Below are positions 9,701-12,673 of a stretch of 15,320 bases of DNA, one piece after another. Source of the DNA: CAZNYG01 sp964577205 (lineage in GTDB: Bacteria; Elusimicrobiota; Endomicrobiia; Endomicrobiales; CAIRNS01); the NCBI GenBank assembly GCA_964577205.1, contig CAZNYG010000050.1:1-15320 (forward strand), given 5' to 3'. The notes under the pieces are model-generated. The model searched no databases. It worked only from the letters and a program-made list of their open reading frames with translations, and had not been told where the DNA came from. The position numbers and the translations under genes were made by a program. Position 1 is the first letter of the stretch. Each line of letters starts with the position of its first letter.

Positions 9701-10155
9701 AGCCCGTAGAGATTATCCGGATAGTGATGCGTCGCGCCAAAGTATTCCGCTCCGCTCAGGCGTCCCGTTTCCACCAGCTTTTCAATAAACCCTTCGCGGA
9801 GTTTTTCATCGCTCAGGCACGAGAGCCATGACGTGTCGATCCTGCCAGATCCGCCTTCGACGAAGATGCTTCCCACAGTGTAACGGCGGGTAAAGAACTC
9901 CAGCATCTCTTTCGTTTTCCGCTGGACGCCGGGATCGCCGTGCAGGTCCTGCACCAGCACGACCGTACGTCCGGGCACGCCGGACCAGCTTTCCGTCACC
10001 GTGCCGAGATGCGAGGGGATCGACAGGGCAAGAGGCCCGGCCCCCCGCGCGGGGATCGCCGATGGAGCGGCGGTAAACGTCTGCGCGGGCAGGCTGGAGC
10101 CGGCCAGGCTTATGGCGATGAGAACGGCGATGGTTTTATGGAATGCTTTATTCAT
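1..10155 (-). CDS. Giant exported repeat protein with N-terminal TraB/Tiki/EreA-like domain (gene C; 3' end outside window)
   Basis: This frame reads without a stop from ATG at 10155 to position 1, giving 3,385 codons and no C-terminus. Residues 1-24 form a signal peptide: K3/K7, a hydrophobic core at residues 9-18, and a cleavage-like LPA|Q site. Residues about 60-500 resemble the TraB/Tiki/EreA/ChaN-type fold, with QDLHGD at 69-74, VEGG at 99-102 and GGFH at 457-460. From residue 611 the protein is repetitive: HE modules (first His at 711, 1727 and 2829) separated by helical R units with core motifs at 898, 1127, 1321, 1520, 1921, 2135, 2336, 2555 and 3020. The last ~265 residues before the window edge are non-repetitive. 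The start at 10155 was chosen for the compact signal peptide and an upstream AAAGGTG; in-frame ATG 10185 and GTG 10170 are alternatives, with an in-frame TGA at 10191-10189. It follows gene B on the same strand after 186 bp and shares its modules. The TraB-like call is family pattern matching; the function of the repeats is unknown. Confidence 0.93.
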   Translation of the reverse strand, partial: MNKAFHKTIAVLIAISLAGSSLPAQTFTAAPSAIPARGAGPLALSIPSHLGTVTESWSGVPGRTVVLVQDLHGDPGVQRKTKEMLEFFTRRYTVGSIFVEGGSGRIDTSWLSCLSDEKLREGFIEKLVETGRLSGAEYFGATHHYPDNLYGLEDKEMHHANLVRLKQIRDNREIKDLLDGMDRELLRVEDRYLHGRLGRFVRSLRSDEHQSKRYYARLIKVARELNMDLDWYPTLTACAGMERTARRLSVRSVGKELSGLTRELRKRMPYGKYRELLAVTDDFQHIEGLASRWGSLKTTYGLGDRYARLERYLHLCDTRGFNPEELVIDEQLIKRDIIWRLAPGESERRIALLRDYFNSFKRYWQANITPSELRYVKGGERWFMENWIRYTGGESYRQLDPYRGLAETYYRINDERTALFMEKIGAARPCAAPADGKPVTPEELLASSTQIDIAVMGGFHAGDSAAKLREAGISHLVIMPKVENDPSIAEANYRRIMNEQCINVALESGRPVEEQIKIVACYVCEAMLARDASDEEMRRAVGEAIRRLLERHTGEDGDSGAGEISVTGGRGCLVVPGVSEPLVCALENGTWKALFLDGFRLDGAGPLSTNFGYRIADIAVLAIEAGLLPGTGLADSSARIAESILELFRKGAMKEGTARERYGEVIELINAAEGWEDTGVIISRASGLIHRDAWCLAQLTVINGRRTLYLHESLAWTLKKMDAASREKTIRQLLDHETREFDALYKSGSREYEGLRRFAIEKGLSEAAIGPDLYHIYIKEAISPEDFFSKGQKELFKTGENARSSWMSMRMMAEGEAHVPSEPNVKETRRAALYALLERLREAEGLPLLERLNIVQQSGLITHYSSAQKPGKLNNFIARQIRTKEREVIMSFGKLDYGGIALLVALGRLDAGTAGVLGPLASRFKFLKPEDKAMLIDFARETLDSYRSYHGNRMAAGIRRCLSYDNVRDIAAEYGFSPETVLAVIERNERKERNAGPLLNELTEMKRIADRYKGYLTDEEIDGCAQNPGRFHMNLINAVAEKKKKEIDLLRKYLSNDLKAMPLNERLNLLAESGLSMGELFAGAPNREYLRGKLRDLFFANGFDRDDGKQSREAEELARGLSAARPGKLALLAAFHPELAPFILNVAPAHNGKIYYYGLRGQSGQEFARYIFSAQRSNDGFPGEQSAAAGEFFLAREDIRALALKYRVPVGTVFSILASDPGTLLGSLADASKQHAVERHNAVQRHGDADVDFFISEIEKAPDLYAKLMIIERSPFSTGAGMKKKMGGLKVLLAAVFERHDIARENSEFIAGALCREGNEGILLVLLALGEIDGTTARMLAFQDVSAWNDRGDKTTRQLERIASSLVESYRGPETKYTRGLMQLCLTRGSIDRISEAFGTKRRVVSNAVYGNAGGYLTELDKKSVSRISEELDSRRGGRPGSTFDHEAFEQLLSDVAKAETLSDKLALILGSPLKFGIDRTLTYLRHGKRRELAGLLAAGGLEPSDADQLAGQLLMFQGQSLALLVALGELDEQDALSLARWDLEEIKKRGSLAKNALRIVNSYDSKPQYIREAGLKQCVSYDGVERIMSAYGLNNRTDAWRKALREQPGRWLAALNEISGGAAAFSHNAAEVLRLVFGAEYGLADMSAGLAELFTRAAVEAEEMGVGDRQLSGLTQKVLKLSGDIFPPDTGLSKVLFTGSDDMVSKDAWCLAALVLKDGGAELYIHESLAAEILKMDEEGQNRAIRALLEHEIREHEALRPGTPANLALRAFSGKKDELTPDDYHAFIEEQLKNDDPEFHARQMQLAFTGANAVSAWLSRNATNEKRYGSFTKSALRARKDIKIESFGRLLDLLSRTENRPLSERVDMVIDSGLPIGRVPNVKKRIYSVSLRNALKGSDDIESPKDALRIVNAMLRLECGSLALLVALGELDADTARYLIKKSKKPILPEERWLVERAADMLRSYGARTEETLETGIRHGLSWRGIDKLAELYGLDPEIVLFEMHRNRWTYLRYLRRKSELSRRYRSVVSPEEMKKIFRKKDVREADMERAARSRLSASDYSYMAMIRRIEHAPDTRAKMLILERSGLPLGGGADNSKDGGLQKELAELFMSRNIDPDKARYIAGRLCKKGNRGLVAMLAAAGEIDGSTALLLAYQYRFAWDNRDESTTEILARLAGRLERDYEGAEKEYALQGFRLCLPHSAVKRIAFAMGFEGKDYVVRNAIYNNTGSYLSYMKKESARRRSFRVNAGAGMDSEAFRKFLSRVMEQGSVRERLDMILASGLLFGANHSLVSSQENRKDKILEILDGYGLSELNAEERKAAELLALKIGQLNGGSLAVLAALGDMDWHDALCVALWNLEKIIDKKAFAGRYFAVLRSYDGREGYIRDLGLAHGISWHGLLKAAEAYGLTENRALIYLALKNHPGGWLQMTADISALKQAAVWSMSDINRLARNGPSETLIARAEELARGRRDNFEAEYAFLDEIAALGTLGERIREIARRALPLGADKKPNNPVPCVKKISDILFSSGFRRDNPRDVEAVSRLSERLSLLKQGSLALLVALEMLTPEEAKLIISLRLDFPYEMDEAAKRAFADKIHASVGSVNGMGALVKQTALNQIVGLKELERLADHYGLVNMRGYAGNAEERSSDSDYKHGITLTCDAMKFQPRDYLNRLERVAKLYAAHKDMKDGAGRPVYTFGMLQQALRGNLESDRFQANLADQRKKLRRTSAFSHNAAEVLRLVFGAEYGLADMSAGLAELFTEEPVDESDPRFGDVARSARERAVEILPPHVTLGHVFIGSSGRLIHRGAWCLAALVVDQGGKASLYLHEALAEALADMDPRERLETIEAVLRHEAREYEALYDSSSEEYRRLRQFSGRETGLTPEDYHRFIEQGVSSYGPGYTREQRDLMDKGRLAANARLEKGRGARGDDEAPVRDFYGVLNLVDAVDGDDDEAIERRIRILMGSGLPMGNNRGRVNVDEAKMGSIVKEAIDDGGRDLQLTEKAARRVTESLLRMRPGSIVMLYIMGRISRQAAVSIHDEGIDGVAGLAPVELKDLIRTVCSYGEGASSEVAYRFILSDENVGQLARIFHCDKEKVFKAMWMSSSNYLDHIDRLPEADRSANSAAVAARDAANPLKVTEKILKTVLPSRGPLTVAVIPEFDAVDQAKLLNDLLKKARENIPVIAITPKRGRISGKFLCSVPCEAGGKYPVAVKLYKSNWWSVPVIYAHMNGSVPENEQRKIFAQVSDEFLRRMQTDPVLRGNLGDLGVSLDDYDGVQPTGRLAAMDGKGPDDILRLSSLNSVRRPDPQAAAVCELSAIGPDNIAGQIWLLTRLKEHGISTVLFRGSLRAKKEEMKQKRGFINGALKTRRLLRRSHQAGFKALY
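800..1962 (-). repeat. Super-repeat 3 of gene C, truncated: HE module plus one R unit
   Basis: The HE module (first His at residue 2829) is followed by a single R unit whose core GSIVMLYIMGRIS begins at residue 3020 and whose helix pair ends near position 810. Instead of three more R units the sequence passes into an unrelated tail. This marks the end of the tandem array. The left boundary is approximate. Confidence 0.7.
1378..1962 (-). repeat. HE module copy 3 (gene C)
   Basis: Contains HRGAWCLAALVV, LYLHEALAEAL with H2829/E2830, RHEAREYEAL with H2854/E2855, and PEDYHRFIEQ with H2889. The closing SW of the other copies is replaced by AANARLE. HE-to-HE spacing is 25 residues; HE-to-YH is 35. 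Confidence 0.75.
1870..1967. repeat. 98-bp identical direct repeat, copy B
   Basis: Partner of 5188-5285. It encodes the same lead-in at the start of HE module 3. Sequence downstream in the coding direction diverges at once at the protein level (TEEPVDES here versus TRAAVEAE in the other copy), so the identity is a sharp island in an old duplication. Confidence 0.95.
1963..5280 (-). repeat. Super-repeat 2 of gene C: HE module plus four R units
   Basis: Residues 1626-2731 (1,106 aa). It has the same order as super-repeat 1: an HE module with first His at 1727, then R cores at 1921, 2135, 2336 and 2555 (spacings 214, 201 and 219). HE-to-first-R spacing is 194 residues, against 187 in super-repeat 1 and 191 in the third block. 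The last R unit is followed by about 67 extra residues before the next HE module compared with super-repeat 1. Its first 93 nt, plus 5 nt of upstream context, belong to the 98-bp block identical to the start of block 3. Confidence 0.8.
4690..5280 (-). repeat. HE module copy 2 (gene C)
   Basis: Contains KDAWCLAALVL, LYIHESLAAEIL with H1727/E1728, EHEIREHEAL with H1752/E1753, PDDYHAFIEE with H1786, and SAWLS near the end. The spacing between the HE pairs is 25 residues. The lead-in lies in the 98-bp block shared exactly with copy 3. Confidence 0.75.
5188..5285. repeat. 98-bp identical direct repeat, copy A
   Basis: Read base by base, this block equals 1870-1967 over 98 bp, offset 3,318 bp (exactly 1,106 codons, so in the same frame). 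Bases just outside differ on both sides (g at 5187 versus c at 1869; c at 5286 versus a at 1968). It encodes the helical lead-in of HE module 2 (SHNAAEVLRLVFGAEYGLA and what follows). Confidence 0.95.
5281..8325 (-). repeat. Super-repeat 1 of gene C: HE module plus four R units
   Basis: Residues 611-1625 (1,015 aa). The HE module comes first (about 611-809), then four helical units whose GSLALLVALGELD-like cores start at residues 898, 1127, 1321 and 1520, i.e. spaced 229, 194 and 199 residues. Each unit has a SGLPxG-like turn before the core, and an SY...CLS segment plus an HTH-like helix pair after it. The R2 core is the most degenerate (GKLALLAAFHPELAPF). The order HE-R-R-R-R recurs in the next block, so the duplicated element is the whole five-module array. 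Confidence 0.8.
7731..8325 (-). repeat. HE module copy 1 (gene C)
   Basis: Key features in order: a helical lead-in (residues 611-650), DAWCLAQL, LYLHESLAW with H711/E712, DHETREFDAL with H736/E737, PDLYHIYI with H775, and a closing SSWMS. The two HE dipeptides are 25 residues apart, as in copies 2, 3 and gene B copy 1. The lead-in aligns with copies 2 and 3 by pattern only; it lacks the 98-bp DNA identity. Confidence 0.75.
8658..9978 (-). other. TraB/Tiki/EreA-like domain of gene C
   Basis: Residues about 60-500 begin with a beta-strand-like VVLVQDLHGDPGVQ (H72), then FVEGGSGRIDTSWL (E100), a long charged helical middle, and a closing strand IAVMGGFHAG (H460) followed by GISHLVIMPKVE. A first conserved His, an acidic residue in a VEG motif and a late G-x-x-H motif are the pattern of the TraB/Tiki/EreA/ChaN-type superfamily, whose better-known members include metal-dependent proteases and erythromycin esterases. 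A domain of this exact layout recurs, from memory, in large exported Omnitrophota proteins. The candidate active-site residues look intact, so catalysis is possible, but substrate and chemistry are not visible. Domain limits are approximate. Confidence 0.55.
10084..10155 (-). other. Signal peptide of gene C
   Basis: The first 24 residues have a short basic region (K3, H6, K7), an uninterrupted hydrophobic stretch from I9 to A18, and a small-residue end at SSLPA followed by Q25. This is a typical signal peptidase I site with no lipobox cysteine. The giant protein is therefore predicted to be exported but not lipid-anchored. If ATG 10185 is the true start, ten more residues, including three basic ones, lengthen the n-region without removing the signal. 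Confidence 0.75.
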
Positions 10156-10167
10156 TATGGTTCTGAA

Positions 10168-10175
10168 CACCTTTC
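10168..10175 (-). promoter_or_regulatory. Ribosome binding site candidate for gene C
   Basis: GAAAGGTG on the coding strand ends 12 nt before ATG 10155. It matches part of the AAGGAGGTG anti-SD complement, with a rather long spacer. The competing ATG at 10185 has only AT-rich sequence ahead of it. This supports the 10155 start without proving it. Confidence 0.45.
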
Positions 10176-10186
10176 GAGTGAGCATA

Positions 10187-10192
10187 TGTCAA
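10187..10192 (-). promoter_or_regulatory. Candidate -35 hexamer TTGACA for gene C
   Basis: An exact match to the sigma-70 -35 consensus on the coding strand, 31 bp upstream of ATG 10155. At 17-bp spacing the hexamer is TGTTCA, a poor -10, so the promoter call is weak. Transcription from here would also exclude the in-frame ATG at 10185, or leave the mRNA with almost no leader. Confidence 0.25.
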
Positions 10193-10198
10193 TTTCAA

Positions 10199-10220
10199 AT
10201 TTCAAATCGCAAATTGAAAT
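10199..10220. promoter_or_regulatory. AT-rich inverted repeat upstream of gene C
   Basis: Perfect 7-bp arms ATTTCAA (10199-10205) and TTGAAAT (10214-10220) flank an 8-nt loop; an overlapping extra ATTTCAA lies just left of the stem (10192-10198). The element is about 45-65 bp upstream of the gene C start and adjoins the TTGACA hexamer. It could be an operator or an UP-like AT element. Chance cannot be excluded in such AT-rich sequence. Confidence 0.35.
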
Positions 10221-10287
10221 ATCACCGTTGATGCGATGGAACACTCAATAACAGCTAAGGTATCGTGCGTAAGACCAGTTAATAACT

Positions 10288-10321
10288 CCCCCCAACCCCT
10301 CTTTATACAAAAGAGGGGGGG
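10288..10321. repeat. C/G-rich palindrome, REP-like or degenerate terminator
   Basis: Plus-strand arms CCCCTCTTT (10296-10304) and AAAGAGGGG (10310-10318) pair perfectly around a 5-nt loop. A further C run (10288-10293) lies left of the stem and extra G's (10319-10321) lie right. The centre is 34 bp past the gene B stop, where a terminator would be expected, but neither strand has a U tract after the stem. The shape is also that of small interspersed palindromes found outside genes in many bacteria. Confidence 0.6.
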
Positions 10322-10341
10322 AACGACGGAAACTCCAAGAC

Positions 10342-12573
10342 TCAGGCGGCGGACAGCATCTCCCGGCTCAACAGCGGGTCCGCGGCGTTCTTTATTATTT
10401 TCTCCAGATCAGATTCGCGGCGATCGCACAGCGGGTCGAACATGAGCTGAATATCCTCGCCCAGCGCGAAATACCGCAGCCACATCATCCTGTTCCTGAT
10501 AAAATTGCTCAATTTACGGCTTATGTCACCGCGGCGTTCAGCGGGGTACTGCCACGTATCCGTCCCGTCCCCGCGGCGCATGCCAGCGGGATAAGCGACA
10601 AAGGGGGCATGCTGCTCCAGGAGGCGAGATAGCGCGTTCGATCTGACCGTTTCGTCCAGGGCGCTGGCATCGTTATCAAGCAGAACGAGCTCGCTGCCGG
10701 TGTACTTTTCGTTGATCACCCCGCCGGCGTTCACCCGGCGGACGACGAAGTAGCCGCCTTTCAACGCCCACTGCCCTGCGGCCTCGGCGTCTTCAGGGAG
10801 AGGGTCATAGGCGAATACCGCGTCTGATGAGACCGCATACATATCCTTCCATATCGAGTAAAGCCATTTTTCCCATTGTTCCGCGTTGAGCTGGCCCGTC
10901 TTCCCGGAAAGGACTATGCCGCCCGCTCCCTGTCTCATCAATCGCATAATAGTGTCCCTGTGGCACTCCAGCGAACCGTCTCCGTCCAGCGGGTACTCTA
11001 TAAGAGCCCTGATCCTGCGGTCACGCGCCGCTATAAAAAGCTGTTCAATATCCTTAATATCCCGGCCGGCATGCCTTTCGCCATCGCCGGGGAAAAAGCC
11101 TGTCAGCAGCACTGTGTCCACGCCGGTGTACAGAAGTTCATCGAAATAAGCGGGGGCGTCAGCGCAGGTTCCACGAGGCCCCATGCGCGAGGGATCGCAT
11201 ACTTCTATCACGTTCGCTTCCGGCGCAGGCGATGGAGACGGCAGCCGGCCCGGCCTGCCTTCGCCGGGCCGCAAACCCGCCGCGCCGGTATCTCCGCGCA
11301 GGCAGATCGAAGTCCAGCGTTCAGAGGAAAGCCCGATGTAGCTTACGTGCCTTCTTGTGACGGGATCGCCGTTCTTGTACTGCAGTACTTCGACCATCCC
11401 CTTCACGACGGGCGCGGGATCCTGACGCCAGTTGCCGTCTGCCGGTACATCAAGATAGAACACCGGTTTGTTCCCATCACGGCACGGATACAACACGGCC
11501 ATGCCTGGACGCCCGCCGACGCGCGGCTGGTAAGGAAAAAATATCGCGGAAAGATACCTGTCCGGTTTCCCGAACAGGACAGGAACGACATCCGCGCCCG
11601 GGATCGCATCAGTATCGACAGCGCCCGCCGCGCGCTCTCCCGGCAGAAGCAGGATAAGCATTTTCCTGCGGTACGCTATCGCCGCTGAAGACAGCTCGCA
11701 GCAGGCGGCCGGTGGGACAATGTATTTCTCCATATTGTATAACAATGGCACAAAAGCCGGGCCGTCGGAAAGCTGCTGACGGGATACCGTAAACCAATCA
11801 TCGAGAACTCCGGGGAACATGCGGCCGCTTTTCCCGTTCTTGTCTTTTTCAGCGGCAATGACAAAATCGGTGAGCCGTTTGCCGAGGCCCGCGAGATCCA
11901 TGCCCTCGAAAAGGGACTGGTCTCTCATGATGAGAGCTTCGCACTCCTTCCATGTAATGACACCGGAAAGATAGAATTGGAAACACTGCCATTCGGATAT
12001 CCGCGTGAATTTCCTCGCCAATGCTTCCGGATCACTCTTGCCTTTGAATACGTGGTTTTTAAGATACCGGCAGTAACGGCTCATCCCTTTTTTCGTGTAC
12101 GACCGGAGGGCCGACTTCCCCGGGTGCCTTTGAGTGAACTCAAGGTATTTTTCCCGCTCCGCATTTTCGATAAAGTCCGTTATATAAATATATCTCAAAA
12201 GCCCGTTTTCAGCCAGAGAAAGCTTCCGCGGATCTTTTTTCCCCCGCGCGGCAATATGTCTGACATACTCCACGAACATGAACGCGTGCTTGCCGTACGC
12301 GGCATTGTCCTTATTGAACCGGGGGTATCTGTTGATGAGGAATTCCTCGAACCCTTTGTGCAGCGGCGATCGGGGATCACGGGAAGCGGCCTCTTCTTCG
12401 CGGAAAAATTCCTCGAGAAGAGAAAGGAAAAGCATTCCGCGTTCCCGTTCCGGACGTCCGGGTTCGAAACCGGCAGGGAGTTCCACTGTTCCCATGCTCT
12501 CTTTCAACACTGCCGGAAGGAAAGGGAACACTCTTCCCCTGACAGGTTCAGCGGCCTTACGTTCCCGCGGCCG
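10342..12573 (-). CDS. 3' part of gene B: helical region and GH13-like, probably inactive, C-terminal domain
   Basis: The frame is open from the edge of the assembly gap (12573) to TGA at 10342-10344, 743 codons. The first GTG (12531) and ATG (12495) lie well inside the open frame with no convincing Shine-Dalgarno, so I read this as the continuation of the lipoprotein gene rather than a separate one. It opens with a charged helical region of about 260 residues, including a weak R-like core (EWQCFQFYLSGVITWKE), then a beta-rich segment (IFFPYQP, MAVLYPCRDG, VFYLDVPADGNW). From about 11220 to 10400 it follows GH13 strand order: VIEVCDPSRMG, then GVDTVLLTGFFPG, a helix and RIRALIEYPLDGD. Where GH13 enzymes have the nucleophile FRLD it has IVLSG, and NHD reads DND, so catalysis is unlikely. 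Fold assignment is moderate to weak. Confidence 0.85.
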   Translation of the reverse strand, partial: RPRERKAAEPVRGRVFPFLPAVLKESMGTVELPAGFEPGRPERERGMLFLSLLEEFFREEEAASRDPRSPLHKGFEEFLINRYPRFNKDNAAYGKHAFMFVEYVRHIAARGKKDPRKLSLAENGLLRYIYITDFIENAEREKYLEFTQRHPGKSALRSYTKKGMSRYCRYLKNHVFKGKSDPEALARKFTRISEWQCFQFYLSGVITWKECEALIMRDQSLFEGMDLAGLGKRLTDFVIAAEKDKNGKSGRMFPGVLDDWFTVSRQQLSDGPAFVPLLYNMEKYIVPPAACCELSSAAIAYRRKMLILLLPGERAAGAVDTDAIPGADVVPVLFGKPDRYLSAIFFPYQPRVGGRPGMAVLYPCRDGNKPVFYLDVPADGNWRQDPAPVVKGMVEVLQYKNGDPVTRRHVSYIGLSSERWTSICLRGDTGAAGLRPGEGRPGRLPSPSPAPEANVIEVCDPSRMGPRGTCADAPAYFDELLYTGVDTVLLTGFFPGDGERHAGRDIKDIEQLFIAARDRRIRALIEYPLDGDGSLECHRDTIMRLMRQGAGGIVLSGKTGQLNAEQWEKWLYSIWKDMYAVSSDAVFAYDPLPEDAEAAGQWALKGGYFVVRRVNAGGVINEKYTGSELVLLDNDASALDETVRSNALSRLLEQHAPFVAYPAGMRRGDGTDTWQYPAERRGDISRKLSNFIRNRMMWLRYFALGEDIQLMFDPLCDRRESDLEKIIKNAADPLLSREMLSAA
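10400..11220 (-). other. GH13 (alpha-amylase family)-like barrel, apparently degenerate
   Basis: Order of elements: VIEVCDPSRMG (strand 1), FDELLYTGVDTVLLTGFFPG (helix 1, strand 2), a helix rich in D/E then RIRALIEYPLDGD (strand 3), MRQGAGGIVLSG at the nucleophile strand, EQWEKWLYSIWKDMYAVSS and AVFAYDPL at the acid/base strand, LVLLDNDAS at the NHD strand, and EQHAPFVAYPAGMRRGDG where GH13 proteins have TPxxYYGxE. The skeleton fits but the usual Asp, Glu and His-Asp residues do not line up. Other barrels, or convergence of helix-strand pattern, remain possible. Confidence 0.45.
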
Positions 12574-12673
12574 NNNNNNNNNNNNNNNNNNNNNNNNNNN
12601 NNNNNNNNNNNNNNNNNNNNNNNNNNNNNNNNNNNNNNNNNNNNNNNNNNNNNNNNNNNNNNNNNNNNNNNNN
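12574..12673. other. Assembly gap (100 N)
   Basis: Exactly 100 unknown bases, the usual placeholder for a scaffold gap of unknown size. Coding sequence on the minus strand abuts both edges. Left in place, the placeholder shifts the frame and creates a false stop at 12504-12506. If both sides are one gene, the true length must be 2 more than a multiple of 3. Confidence 0.97.

Larger units (their letters stand above)
10156..10341. other. Intergenic spacer between genes B and C
   Basis: These 186 bp carry no supported gene. From the gene B side they hold a C/G-rich palindrome (10288-10321), a plain stretch, an AT-rich hairpin (10199-10220), a TTGACA hexamer (10187-10192, minus) and a weak ribosome binding site (10168-10175). 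Composition shifts from GC-rich to AT-rich near the gene C start, which suits a promoter region for gene C. Confidence 0.8.

Noticed and set aside
10156..10185. Upstream in-frame ATG at 10185 as the start of gene C
   Set aside because: Possible, but it has no Shine-Dalgarno and would bury the AAAGGTG site in the coding sequence; 10155 gives a more typical signal peptide. Kept as an alternative only.
10876..11688. 270-codon open frame on the plus strand
   Set aside because: Antisense to the GH13-like part of gene B; no Shine-Dalgarno, signal or domain seen.
12495..12531. Independent start (GTG 12531 or ATG 12495) for the 3' part of gene B
   Set aside because: The frame is already open up to the gap and the only purine-rich stretch (GGGGAAGA) abuts the GTG, too close to act as a ribosome binding site.
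12504..12573. Last 22 residues of a 925-residue protein after the N run
   Set aside because: They come from reading through 100 placeholder bases in the wrong frame; the next frame is open here and continues for 743 codons.
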